A DNA stretch of 28,831 nucleotides, from positions 1 through 28,831 of the forward strand of contig JAZDMK010000068.1 of the NCBI GenBank assembly GCA_043800975.1, written 5' to 3'. The notes beneath the pieces were generated by a model, which searched no databases, had not been told where the DNA came from, and was given only the letters and a program-made list of their open reading frames with translations. The stretch comes from JAZDMK01 sp043800975. GTDB lineage: Bacteria; Bacteroidota; Bacteroidia; Bacteroidales; JAHJDW01. Both the position numbers and the translations under genes were made by a program. Shown piece after piece: positions 14,772-23,354 of the stretch. Position 1 is the first letter of the stretch, and the number at the start of each line of letters is the position of its first letter.

Positions 14772-15461
14772 CTATCCGATCTTTACAACGGAACAATTCC
14801 GGAAACGACTTTTCAAAAAATTCTTTTTAATATCGGCATCTTTTTTTGTAGAAAAAGGGCCTAAGAAAACGATGTAATGAATGTTTTTTTGTTTGCGTGT
14901 TCGGAGATGCATTTTTCCCGGAAAGTCTTTTTCAAGGGCACTGGCAAGGCTTAGCGCACTTTTATATTCGGAGTAAGTAGCCAACTGAATCCAGTAGCCT
15001 TTTTTCAGAGAGGATCTGGGTTTCGAATAAATAATGGAATCGCTGATGGATTCTTTATTGCCTCCAATCAACTCCAGCGTTGGAAATCCTTTCACAGGAA
15101 TGGAATCCAGAATTTCCATTTTAATGTTGGTCACGCCGTATTTATAAAAGTCAAGATCTTCGGCTGCTCTGCGTGTAAGATCTAAAATCAGATTTTTATG
15201 TTTCGGACAGCGGTCATTAATTTCTAAGATTAGTGTTTTGTTGTTTTGAAGGTTGGTAACCTTTATCCATGTGTGCATGGGAAGGGTAGCATGTGCGGCT
15301 GTGTATTTTTTGTGATCAAAAATGGCTCCACTGTATGTCCTTCTTCCCTGGAACTTACTTGCATAGAAAGTAGCTTTACCAAAAATAATTTTGTTGTCCT
15401 GCTGTGGGAATACAGCTCCGGCAAATATCAAAAAGAATAGAATCAGAAAATATTTTTTCAT
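14772..15461 (-). CDS. RlpA-like double-psi beta-barrel protein with SPOR domain
   Basis: After a signal peptide (MKKYFLILFFLIFAGAVFPQ), residues 28-118 form the double-psi beta-barrel of RlpA (GKATFYASKFQGRRTYSGAIFD, TAAHATLP, INDRCPKHKNLILDLTRRAAEDL). The C-terminal SPOR domain (about 152-229; GYWIQLATYSEYKSA, YIVFLGPFS) should bind denuded septal peptidoglycan. RlpA is a lytic transglycosylase in Pseudomonas. Here Asp83 (NDRCP) and His57 (TAAH) are kept. The residue aligned with the essential glutamate of the usual TASGExYD motif is Ala46 (SGAIFD), so activity may be lost or altered. The start overlaps the stop of the OmpA-family gene (ATGA), pointing to coupled translation of two cell-wall proteins. 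Confidence 0.88.
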   Translation of the reverse strand: MKKYFLILFFLIFAGAVFPQQDNKIIFGKATFYASKFQGRRTYSGAIFDHKKYTAAHATLPMHTWIKVTNLQNNKTLILEINDRCPKHKNLILDLTRRAAEDLDFYKYGVTNIKMEILDSIPVKGFPTLELIGGNKESISDSIIYSKPRSSLKKGYWIQLATYSEYKSALSLASALEKDFPGKMHLRTRKQKNIHYIVFLGPFSTKKDADIKKNFLKSRFRNCSVVKIG

Positions 15462-16681
15462 TGTACAGAAATTACTACGATTTCAACCCGACGGTTTTTT
15501 GCTGCCTGTGTTTCGGTATATGCATCAGGGTATAACATTTTAGTGTTGCCAAACCCCTGATGTGTCATGCGATTCTTGTCAATCCCTTTTGACACTAAAT
15601 AATTGTAAACAGCGAGGGCACGGTTTTCAGAAAGCGATTGGTGAGAAAGAGTGTTTATGTCTCCCGGAGCATTCACATGTCCGTTAATTGAAATTTTTAA
15701 TCCTGGATTTCTTAGCATCGTGGCATATAAATCTAGTAATGCCGTATTCGCAGCGGGTAAGAACATGTCACTTCCTGCATAGAAATATATATTGTCAAAG
15801 TTGATGCTTTTTCCTGCTTCCAGTTTAATGAGAGGTGCTTTTATTTCAATATTATTCTGATAGCTGTTTGCAACAACGCGCTGTGTATACCATAAATACC
15901 CGGATGTAAAAACATTGATTTTATAAGTTGTGTTTTTTTCAAGTTGGCATTGTGTTTTTTCTTTGTCTTTATCTGAAAATACGGGAAGTGTATCTAGATT
16001 GTTTTTACCTGGTTCAAAAATGCAGTACTCAGCTTTCAGCGGTTCTTTAGAAGTAGCATCGAAAGCAGAAATATTTAAAATAAATTTATTTACATTCACT
16101 TTGCAGCCATAATGTAATGTTAGTTTATGACCTTCAGGATTTGGAGAAACATTATTCAGAGCAAGAAGAAAACAATCGCCAGATTTAACAGGCAATGCTT
16201 TTACAAACGAGGGTCCGGGACCGGGTTGAGCATATTCAGTTTGTGCCGTTTTTGATAATCCTGTTTTGCTTTCCAAATTTTTGTCATTTCTGGAAATGCA
16301 AGCCCGAACAGGTTTTAGCGTTTTATTCTGAATTTTTGAGCAAATATCAGATGTGCCGTCATCCCGGAAAAGCATAAAATCATAATCGTTCCCTTTATTG
16401 AGCGGACAAATTTCGAATGTAAGCATTCCGTCGCAGGGTGCTTTAAATGAATACCACACAGATGCAATTTCATCAGGAAAATACTGTGAATTTTGATATC
16501 CGTTGGATGAAAATTCTTGAACAGAACCGAAGTTGATAACAGGACTTGTAGGGCCGTAAACAGTATCATTCAGTACAATTGGTTTTGAGCAGTCCGCGTT
16601 TTCAAAACGTATGGGCCACGTCTGTGCATATGCACAAACGCACTTTATACTGATCAGAAAAATCAGAAAAAATTTCTTCAT
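15458..16681 (-). CDS. OmpA-family outer membrane/peptidoglycan-binding protein
   Basis: The 407-residue protein has a signal peptide (MKKFFLIFLISIKCVCAYAQ). The N-terminal part (about 25-200) is a beta-rich domain typical of T9SS- or gliding-associated surface proteins (SVWYSFKAPCDGMLTFEICP, FMLFRDDGTSDIC). A central beta-sandwich (about 205-290) follows. The C-terminal OmpA domain (about 292-405) is marked by NIYFYAGSDMFLPAANTALL, LKISINGHVN, LSENRALAVYNYL and NRRVEIVV, which together form the peptidoglycan-binding fold. It overlaps the RlpA-like gene by 4 bp and lies 39 bp downstream of the large T9SS gene, so all three may share a transcript. Confidence 0.88.
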   Translation of the reverse strand: MKKFFLIFLISIKCVCAYAQTWPIRFENADCSKPIVLNDTVYGPTSPVINFGSVQEFSSNGYQNSQYFPDEIASVWYSFKAPCDGMLTFEICPLNKGNDYDFMLFRDDGTSDICSKIQNKTLKPVRACISRNDKNLESKTGLSKTAQTEYAQPGPGPSFVKALPVKSGDCFLLALNNVSPNPEGHKLTLHYGCKVNVNKFILNISAFDATSKEPLKAEYCIFEPGKNNLDTLPVFSDKDKEKTQCQLEKNTTYKINVFTSGYLWYTQRVVANSYQNNIEIKAPLIKLEAGKSINFDNIYFYAGSDMFLPAANTALLDLYATMLRNPGLKISINGHVNAPGDINTLSHQSLSENRALAVYNYLVSKGIDKNRMTHQGFGNTKMLYPDAYTETQAAKNRRVEIVVISVQ

Positions 16682-16720
16682 ACAATTATATTCTAGTACA
16701 CGAAAAAAAATCGTGTTTTA

Positions 16721-19390
16721 TTATTCATGCAGAATTAACTGCGTGTTGATTCCTTTTTCAGAGGCGATTTTTATAATGTAAGCACCTTTTGCCAGGTAGC
16801 TGATATCAATGCTTTCAGAAGATGTGTTGGGTCGTGATGCAAATGCAAATTGTTTAAGGATACTGCCTTGTAATGATTCAATAGTCAATGTAAATGATGG
16901 TGTGGATGAATTGAAGTTTACATTTAAAAAGTCTCCGGCAGGATTGGGAAACAAAACTACATTCGGCAATGCATCAGCTTCATCAATGCCAACATTCACT
17001 GTAATATCAATGGATGTGGAATCCATATCGCAATCATTGAAGACAATCAGTGTTGCATGATACTGGCCATTGGCAGCGTATGTGTGAGCAGGGCTGTTGG
17101 TAGTAGAAGTCATGCCATCTCCAAAATTCCATAAACATGAAGTGCTGCCTGATGATGAGTTGGTAAAGTTTACAACAGTTCCCGTTTGACTGGTTGTAAA
17201 ACTGGCAATAGCAGGTGTGCAGTCATAAATATGAATATTATCAAAAGCGAATCCCTCGTCTGTTCCAATAAATCCTCCATTAAATAAGACCCGCAGACGT
17301 ACGTCAGATTGACCTGCAGTTGAATCTAAAATATGTTTTGCTGTTGTCCATGATGCAGAATTCCCATTCCATCCACCCAGTAATCCATTGTACCAGTTTG
17401 TTGAATCGCCTGATGCGCCTATCGTAAACCAGCTGTTGCCTCCGTCAATCGATGCTTCCAGCGTAACAGATGCAAGAAGAGAAGTTTTATAAAAAACATC
17501 CATCTCGATAGCAGGATTAACGAGCGAACCAAAATTCAGGCAGGGACTCATAACCCATGAGTTTTCGCCGTTGTTGTGATTGCCGGTCAGATTTGTTTTC
17601 CATGAATTGGGGGATGAGGCAGGTGCGTTGATTACAGCGCAGGAAGGTGTGCCCAGTGCCCAGGAAGAACTTGTGCCCCCTGTTGACCAGCCATCGTTTG
17701 CCACATCAAAACTCTGATTATATGGAAATGTTGTGATAGTTGCAATACTTACCACACTTATGATTGCAGTATCATTTGTTAATACAGTATCTCCGGAAAG
17801 CTCCGTGTATGCTTCAATGTTAAATACGCCAGGTGTAGTAAAGTTAGCCTGAGTACTAAAGTTATACAAGAGGGTGTCTCCAGGATTGATTGTTGATGCA
17901 AACGTTCCAGATACGGGTGTATTTCCGTTTACAGAATAATAAAGTGGAAATCCTGATTGTGGCTGCGTACCATAGTTTGAAAGACGCACGCTGATAGTTT
18001 CACTTCCCATGCCGCAGGAGCTTACGGGAGCATCAATACTGACAATACCAATATCTTTGGCTGGATATTCAAAAATGCGAATATCATCAAATGCAATGCC
18101 TTCGCGCGCTTGAAATGCATTTCCATTATAGCGGATTCGGATTTTTACCGAAGGCTCCCCGGCAAGATTTTGCATTGCATGTTCTGCAATCAGCCACTGA
18201 CCCGAAGATGCATTCCATCCCTGGGCAATATTGTACCAGTTGTTGGGTTCGCCCTGTGCGCCCAGTAAAGCCCATGTTAATCCATCATCAACGGAAGTTT
18301 CAACAAAACCATAATCAAGAATCTGTAAATTTTCATATTGTATTGCGAGTTTTAATACGGGACGGAGTAAAGTGCTGAAATCAAAGCAGGGACTGATTAC
18401 CCATGAATTTTCTCCTGTATTTGCATTTCCGGAAAGATTCGTTTTCCAGGCATTTGTACCGGAAAAAGCTGTATTGATTATTGTTGCACTTGGGGTTCCT
18501 AATTGCCAGGATGAATTAGTTCCAGCTGCAATCCATCCGTTGGATCCGGATTCAAAATTTTCATAATAGGGGAAAGAAGAAACAAAAGTATTGTTTGTTG
18601 CAGATGTATAAGAAGTGTCATTTGTAACAACATTGTCTCCGGTAAGTGTAGGATAGGCTTTAAATGAGTATGTAGAACCCACTGATGAAAGATCAACACT
18701 GGTTGCAAAAGTAAAATTCATGCTTCCTCTATAGGGGATGGTATCAATGAAAGGTTCGGTAACAGCAGCATTGTTTCCAACTTTGTAGGAAACATTAAAA
18801 TTCGAAATTTCAAAAGCTCCAAAATTTGTAATCGTAATTGTTACGTTTTCAGTTAAACCGAGTCCGCAATCGGAAACAGGAGCAACAAAAGCTGTAACAC
18901 CTGCATCGTATGCTTCAACATGATTTACGGTGATGTCAAAATTTGTGGATACATTTTGCCCAAGCACACTCAATGTAGATACTACAATATAATACGTTGA
19001 GTCCATCATGAGTGATGCATTGATTATGGATGGGTTCCCAATAGCGCTGGTTGCGTTGGCAACGCAAGTTGCGAGCGGGTCGTCGGGACAGCGCTTAATC
19101 AGAAATAGTCCAACAAGGTTGCCTGTATTGGTTAATGAAATATTGATTACCTCATTAGCTACGGGAGAATACTCAAATACGTAGTCATTCCCAGTCATGT
19201 AATTGCTGAGACATGCGTCATTCTGATCATAGTTGTTTCCTGTTCCACTTGTAGAAAGGCCTGTTTGAACAAAGTTAAGTGATGGTATTACGTGGGGAGT
19301 TGCACAGGTTGAACCGATTTGAGCAAAAAGAGAATTACTGAATGCAAGCAATAGCAGTGTAGCCAGAGAGTATAGGATTTTATTTTTCAT
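16721..19390 (-). CDS. large T9SS type A secreted protein with duplicated MAM/CARDB-like modules and a PKD domain
   Basis: This 889-residue protein has a signal peptide ending SLFAQ. Two tandem modules follow, each of about 250 residues. Each module contains a CARDB-like segment (DCGLGLTENVTITITNFG in the first, SCGMGSETISVRLSNYG in the second) and then a MAM/jelly-roll-like segment beginning FPY and containing GxNSWxxSPCxxF, WYN, W and EG-AFD(D/N)I-I. A PKD domain (about 735-800; CLWNFGDGMTSTTNSPAHTY) and a C-terminal type A sorting domain (about 815-889; VVLFPNPAGDFLNVNF) complete it. This is a cell-surface or released protein of unknown function, perhaps adhesive or carbohydrate-binding, with no catalytic motif seen. 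The ATG at 19390 has a strong promoter. OmpA and RlpA-like genes follow downstream. Confidence 0.87.
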   Translation of the reverse strand: MKNKILYSLATLLLLAFSNSLFAQIGSTCATPHVIPSLNFVQTGLSTSGTGNNYDQNDACLSNYMTGNDYVFEYSPVANEVINISLTNTGNLVGLFLIKRCPDDPLATCVANATSAIGNPSIINASLMMDSTYYIVVSTLSVLGQNVSTNFDITVNHVEAYDAGVTAFVAPVSDCGLGLTENVTITITNFGAFEISNFNVSYKVGNNAAVTEPFIDTIPYRGSMNFTFATSVDLSSVGSTYSFKAYPTLTGDNVVTNDTSYTSATNNTFVSSFPYYENFESGSNGWIAAGTNSSWQLGTPSATIINTAFSGTNAWKTNLSGNANTGENSWVISPCFDFSTLLRPVLKLAIQYENLQILDYGFVETSVDDGLTWALLGAQGEPNNWYNIAQGWNASSGQWLIAEHAMQNLAGEPSVKIRIRYNGNAFQAREGIAFDDIRIFEYPAKDIGIVSIDAPVSSCGMGSETISVRLSNYGTQPQSGFPLYYSVNGNTPVSGTFASTINPGDTLLYNFSTQANFTTPGVFNIEAYTELSGDTVLTNDTAIISVVSIATITTFPYNQSFDVANDGWSTGGTSSSWALGTPSCAVINAPASSPNSWKTNLTGNHNNGENSWVMSPCLNFGSLVNPAIEMDVFYKTSLLASVTLEASIDGGNSWFTIGASGDSTNWYNGLLGGWNGNSASWTTAKHILDSTAGQSDVRLRVLFNGGFIGTDEGFAFDNIHIYDCTPAIASFTTSQTGTVVNFTNSSSGSTSCLWNFGDGMTSTTNSPAHTYAANGQYHATLIVFNDCDMDSTSIDITVNVGIDEADALPNVVLFPNPAGDFLNVNFNSSTPSFTLTIESLQGSILKQFAFASRPNTSSESIDISYLAKGAYIIKIASEKGINTQLILHE

Positions 19391-19412
19391 AAGATTGGAG
19401 ATGTTAGAAAAA

Positions 19413-19443
19413 CAAATATAGCGAATGCGAATGAATCACCAAA
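19413..19443 (-). promoter_or_regulatory. Bacteroidota-type promoter of the large T9SS gene
   Basis: On the minus strand TTTG (19443-19440) is followed after 19 bp by a perfect -7 box, TATATTTG (19420-19413). The ATG at 19390 lies about 22 bp downstream of the -7 box. This is one of the two clearest promoters in the window. Confidence 0.74.
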
Positions 19444-19538
19444 GGATAAATTAAATTTTTAGACTCAGAATACAATACTTTCGATTATTGTTAATGAATG
19501 TACAAATAAACAATGTGTGATTTAAAGTGACAATTTTC

Positions 19539-19546
19539 TATTTTTG
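19539..19546 (+). promoter_or_regulatory. -7 box of the SAM methyltransferase gene
   Basis: TATTTTTG is a perfect TAnnTTTG. It ends 4 bp before a GTG at 19551, and the expected transcription start is at or next to that codon. It lies downstream of the alternative GTG at 19527 and therefore argues against that earlier start. Confidence 0.5.
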
Positions 19547-19550
19547 TGGT

Positions 19551-20393
19551 GTGAATAATTCAAACCAGGTCATTCAGGAATTTTATACACCCGCCGCTCT
19601 GTATGAATCTATAGTAAATTCTTTTTCTGAGAAGGGGATATTGCCTGATCAGATAACCCGGGATCACCTGCTGGCAGTTGATGAGTTTCATATTCAGGGA
19701 TTGAAAGCCACGAAGGAAATTATTGCCAATGCCGGTATTGAAGAAGAAATGAAAATTCTTGATGCAGGATGCGGAATTGGCGGTACTTGCCGTATGCTGG
19801 CTGATGTTTACAATTGTCAGGTAACAGGAATTGATCTTTCGTTTGAGTACATTCGTACTGCCCGATTGCTGAGCAATCTTTTAAACATGCAACATGTCAC
19901 CCGTTTTCAGCAGTCAGATGTTTGCAAACTTCCGTTTGAAGATGCTTCATTTGATTGTGTGATTTCACAGCATGTTCAGATAAATGTGGAAGATAAGGAT
20001 CTGTTTGTTTCAGAAGTTTATCGTGTGCTGAAACCCGGAGGTAAATTTATATATTATGATGTTTTTCAAATCAGTGAAATGAAAATACTATTTCCTGTAC
20101 CCTGGGCTGATCGAGAGGAAACAAGCTTTCTTGTATCTCCTGAAAAATGGGATCAAATATTAAATCTGAATGGTTTTATTTCGAAAAGCAGGGATAATCG
20201 AACAGCCTCGGGTATTCAGTTTTTAGACCAGCTTATTAAAAAAATGGATGAAAATAATCTGCCTAAACCAGGGCTGGATTTGCTTATGGGTGATACGTAC
20301 AGCGAAAAAATAAGAAACGTTTATTCAAACCTGATACAGGGAATTATTATTCTGCAAAGTGGAATCGAAGAAAAAGAAACTCAGCGCGAATAA
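19551..20393 (+). CDS. class I SAM-dependent methyltransferase
   Basis: The 280 residues fit a class I methyltransferase of the type that acts on small molecules or lipids. Motif I is ILDAGCGIGGTCRML, followed by VTGIDLSFEYIRTA, FQQSDVCKLPFEDASFDCV and VLKPGGKFIYYDVF. The N-terminal helical region (EFYTPAALYESIVNSF...LLAVDEFHIQG) resembles that of sterol, tocopherol or ubiquinone methyltransferases, which supply a substrate lid. The substrate is not known. I start it at the GTG at 19551; the GTG at 19527 would add eight residues (MTIFYFCG) but lies upstream of the -7 box. Its last 13 bp overlap the convergent M1 aminopeptidase gene. Confidence 0.87.
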   Translation: MNNSNQVIQEFYTPAALYESIVNSFSEKGILPDQITRDHLLAVDEFHIQGLKATKEIIANAGIEEEMKILDAGCGIGGTCRMLADVYNCQVTGIDLSFEYIRTARLLSNLLNMQHVTRFQQSDVCKLPFEDASFDCVISQHVQINVEDKDLFVSEVYRVLKPGGKFIYYDVFQISEMKILFPVPWADREETSFLVSPEKWDQILNLNGFISKSRDNRTASGIQFLDQLIKKMDENNLPKPGLDLLMGDTYSEKIRNVYSNLIQGIIILQSGIEEKETQRE

Positions 20394-22738
20394 ATAATTT
20401 TACAGGCACTTTTCACTTCTCCCTTTGAAACAAGCCTGGCGATGTAAACGTCATTAGGCAGATTTGCCGGTTTCCATATTACTTCTTTCTGATTTGCACT
20501 TACTGAAATACGATGTACTTCCTGCCCCGAGCTGTTTGAAAAAGAAATGTATCCATTGCTGTTATGTGCAAAACTGATTTTAAAACTATCACTGGAAGGA
20601 TTCGGATATACATTCAGTGAAGGTTTGTCGTTCGGAATAACTTCTCCAATGCCAATGTGATCATAGTCCCAGATTGCAAGTGTATACTCGCCAAGTCGTA
20701 ATGAATCTGCAATCAGATATCCTGCTGATGCATTACCTGTACGTGTGAAGTTAACGAAAGACCAGTCATCGCCCGGAGTAGCGCGCCACATCAGTCGTAG
20801 CGAATCAATTAAATTTGTCATTAAAACATTGTCAAGGTACCCATCCGACATGCTAAGTAGTTTGTTGTAAAAAAATCTGGGCTGCGCATGCATGCCGGGA
20901 GTTTTAAAACCGTCAATTTTCCAATATCTGTTGTCAGAAAGAAAGAGTCCGGGAATTTCAACTTTCAATGGATCGGGAGCAACAAAATTATGTTCAACCC
21001 GAATAAATGCAGAGTCGGAAATGGCTTTCACATCTACCTTGCAATAAGTGTCAACGTAATCGTAAAGGCTGACAGCTTTCAAAGTTTTGTAACAATCGGA
21101 AGTAGCATCACCAATTTTTTCATCGGCATCCATCATAATGAAATCAGGTTTGAAAGAAGTTATATACGTAGAATCTCCATACTCACCTGAAAAATTTAAC
21201 TGTTTTATCACTTTCTGCCAGTGGTGATTCATAAAGGTTAACTCAACACGATTTGAATTCGCAAAAGCAGGAAGATGATTTCTTTTTTGTTTTACAAAAA
21301 CATGAATCATTGTATCAGGATTGGTTTGCGCAACATTGAAAGAGTCAACAGAAAAATGGGGAAAGCCTGGTGAATAAACCCATGTTGTAAAAAAATCGGA
21401 TAGATCATATGCAACACTTTGTTCTAATGAATGTCGAAAATCTTCTGTAGTGACTGCTTTAAAAGCATTTTTATTTAAATGGTATTTTATTGCTGTAGGA
21501 AAAGTGCAATTGCCTATGTAGTGTCTTAATGTATGTGCAACCACAGCTCCTTTTTCATAAACCGTTTCGCCATACGTATAGTTATGTGGAATACCATAAA
21601 CGGCTCTGTAACCACCGTCAATGATGTGACAAAACTGAACTACCTCTTTGTGTTTAGTACGCATATAATCTTTTGCAGCATCAGCGGAATAAACTTTTTC
21701 AAGAAAAACAGTTTCTCCGTATGTTCCCCAGCCTTCATTCAGCCACATGTCTTCAGCCGTATAGCAGGTTGTTGCATCACCAAACCACATGTGCAAAAGC
21801 TCATGTGCATATAAGGTTTCGTATGAAAGTAAACCATTGATACAAACCTTTGGGTATGCAATATTTGTGGCGTGTTCCATCGCGCCGGAATTAAAAGGAA
21901 CAGCAACATAACCAACGCGTGAAAAACGGTAGGGTCCAAACATGCTTTCAAATCCGGTCAGAGCATCGTTGAGATGAATAAATGAATTTTTAGCCTTGGT
22001 AGTATCCGCAGGAATTACGTAAATGAATGTAGGAATATTTCCAAGTGATCCCGAAAATGTTCCGTTAACGGAAGTATAGCTTCCAACTGCAACCGAAGCG
22101 AGATAAGTCGGTATTGTTTCAGTCATTTCCCAATGCCAGGTAATGGTGCCGTTGCCATGATTTACTGTATCCTGAAGCATTCCACCGCAAACCGCCATTT
22201 TTGAATCTTTTGTTTTGATGTAACAATCATAGGAAGCTCGGTCAATAAATTCATCCAGACATGGAAACCAAACACGCCCGAAAACATGGGGCTTCGATTC
22301 AAATCCAACACCTAAATTATATGCGTAAGCACTGTCGGAAGAAAAGTAAAATCCACCCCAGGTAGAAGGATCCATTACCGGGAGTCCATGATACCAGATC
22401 CGGAGATTGACAGTATCAGTAACAGGAATCGTAGCGGGAAGTGTAATATGGATGATTGTATCATTGTATGTATACGACGAAAAGGGCGATCCCTGATAAT
22501 TCATTGAGTCGATAGATAGTTTCAAAAGTGAAATATTGAAGTGGCTGAGGTTGCCGTTGCGCGGTGCAAAGCGAAGATCGGTATAGCCGCGGATTGTTTT
22601 TGTTGACATATGTACGATGTCAAGATTAATTCCATAATGAATTATGTCCAGTGAATCACTTTGCCACTGAGAACGTGCTGTTCCAGTAGAAAGAAAGAAA
22701 CAAAAGATGACAACCAATAGACGATAGATCTTACGCAT
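20381..22738 (-). CDS. M1-family metallopeptidase with T9SS type A sorting domain
   Basis: This 785-residue secreted zinc aminopeptidase has a signal peptide (about 1-23) and an N-terminal beta domain. The M1 catalytic domain has the zinc site HELLH at 312-316, followed 18 residues later by Glu335 in NEGWGTYGE, exactly the HExxH-x18-E pattern of gluzincins. The substrate-binding motif, normally GAMEN, is GAMEH (285-289). YEKGAVVAH supplies the tyrosine expected to stabilise the transition state. The C-terminal domain (about 712-785; LNVYPNPSSDSFKISF) is a type A sorting domain, so the enzyme is exported by the type IX system to act on peptides outside the cell. It overlaps the methyltransferase gene by 13 bp, tail to tail. 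Confidence 0.92.
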   Translation of the reverse strand: MRKIYRLLVVIFCFFLSTGTARSQWQSDSLDIIHYGINLDIVHMSTKTIRGYTDLRFAPRNGNLSHFNISLLKLSIDSMNYQGSPFSSYTYNDTIIHITLPATIPVTDTVNLRIWYHGLPVMDPSTWGGFYFSSDSAYAYNLGVGFESKPHVFGRVWFPCLDEFIDRASYDCYIKTKDSKMAVCGGMLQDTVNHGNGTITWHWEMTETIPTYLASVAVGSYTSVNGTFSGSLGNIPTFIYVIPADTTKAKNSFIHLNDALTGFESMFGPYRFSRVGYVAVPFNSGAMEHATNIAYPKVCINGLLSYETLYAHELLHMWFGDATTCYTAEDMWLNEGWGTYGETVFLEKVYSADAAKDYMRTKHKEVVQFCHIIDGGYRAVYGIPHNYTYGETVYEKGAVVAHTLRHYIGNCTFPTAIKYHLNKNAFKAVTTEDFRHSLEQSVAYDLSDFFTTWVYSPGFPHFSVDSFNVAQTNPDTMIHVFVKQKRNHLPAFANSNRVELTFMNHHWQKVIKQLNFSGEYGDSTYITSFKPDFIMMDADEKIGDATSDCYKTLKAVSLYDYVDTYCKVDVKAISDSAFIRVEHNFVAPDPLKVEIPGLFLSDNRYWKIDGFKTPGMHAQPRFFYNKLLSMSDGYLDNVLMTNLIDSLRLMWRATPGDDWSFVNFTRTGNASAGYLIADSLRLGEYTLAIWDYDHIGIGEVIPNDKPSLNVYPNPSSDSFKISFAHNSNGYISFSNSSGQEVHRISVSANQKEVIWKPANLPNDVYIARLVSKGEVKSACKIIYSR

Positions 22739-22757
22739 GCCGATTAATTTTAGGGAA

Positions 22758-22792
22758 TAAAGATAAGAAAATTAAGGATTGTTCGATACAAA
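22758..22792 (-). promoter_or_regulatory. possible promoter of the M1 peptidase gene
   Basis: On the minus strand TATCTTTA (22765-22758) matches TAnnTTTG except for its last base. TTTG (22792-22789) lies 23 bp upstream, slightly longer than usual. The ATG at 22738 is 19 bp downstream. Confidence 0.38.
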
Positions 22793-22802
22793 CTAAGGGT
22801 AC

Positions 22803-22834
22803 AAAAAAAACCTGCTGCACCGAAATGCAGCAGG
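22803..22834 (-). terminator. rho-independent terminator of the small secreted protein gene
   Basis: CCTGCTGCA (22811-22819) and TGCAGCAGG (22826-22834) form a perfect 9-bp GC-rich stem with a 6-nt loop. Read on the minus strand the stem is followed directly by eight T (22810-22803). It lies 74 bp after the stop codon of the 22908-23177 gene and insulates it from the M1 peptidase gene. Confidence 0.86.
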
Positions 22835-22907
22835 CCAACCATCAAATGAACGAATTCGGGGTAATCAATTTTTTTTGCCGAAATTCACTCTGCACATAAT
22901 ATCATTT

Positions 22908-23177
22908 TCAAGGCCTGACAGTAGTGCCGTTGGGATTCATAAATGCTTGTTTAATCACTAAAACCGGATTCTGATCGGTGGGTTTTACGCGTATGAAATC
23001 ATAGACACCATAATCCTTTTTGCCATTTTTATCGGTTTTTAATGTTACCGTTGGATTTTGATCGGTTGGCTTCATTTTGATAAAATCACGTGGTCCGTAG
23101 TATTTGCTTTCACTACCAGTTTGTGCGAAGAGCTGCAGGCTCATCATAAGTACGGGGATTAAAAATAACTTTTTCAT
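22908..23177 (-). CDS. small secreted protein with an internal duplication (YG-DFI-KPTDQNP)
   Basis: This 89-residue protein has a signal peptide (MKKLFLIPVLMMSLQLFAQ), leaving about 70 residues. The mature part consists of two copies of a 22-residue motif 29 residues apart. Copy 1 (26-47) has YYGPRDFIKMKPTDQNP and copy 2 (55-76) has DYGVYDFIRVKPTDQNP; YG..DFI..KPTDQNP and the final Lys are shared. A short tail, AFMNPNGTTVRP, follows. No family is recognised, there is no cysteine, and no lipobox or T9SS domain is seen. The ATG at 23177 is chosen because an upstream ATG (23276) would bury the signal peptide. Its own promoter and terminator make it a single-gene unit, divergent from the sensor kinase. 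Confidence 0.78.
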   Translation of the reverse strand: MKKLFLIPVLMMSLQLFAQTGSESKYYGPRDFIKMKPTDQNPTVTLKTDKNGKKDYGVYDFIRVKPTDQNPVLVIKQAFMNPNGTTVRP

Positions 23178-23204
23178 AATTGACAGTGTTTGGGGTTTGT
23201 GATA

Positions 23205-23237
23205 CAAAGATGCATTCACGAAACACCCTGTTCCAAA
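23205..23237 (-). promoter_or_regulatory. promoter of the small secreted protein gene
   Basis: On the minus strand TTTG (23237-23234) is followed after 21 bp by CATCTTTG (23212-23205), one base from the TAnnTTTG consensus. The ATG at 23177 is 27 bp downstream of the box. Confidence 0.48.
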
Positions 23238-23354
23238 TGTTTTATATAAAATGGTTTCAACACTCAACAAATCCATTTGATAGAGCGTTTTTAGCTGAAT
23301 GGAGCTGTTTTGCCAATACGTTGAGCATTTTCAGGAGTTGATATATTGGATTAG

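Noticed and set aside
16698..16716. Hairpin ACACGA-A7-TCGTGT between the large T9SS gene and the OmpA-family gene
   Set aside because: The stem has only 6 bp, and on the minus strand no T tract follows it. No plus-strand gene ends there. Too weak to call a terminator.
23178..23276. Longer N-terminus (33 extra residues) for the small secreted protein
   Set aside because: It would place a signal peptide in the interior and would start upstream of the predicted promoter.
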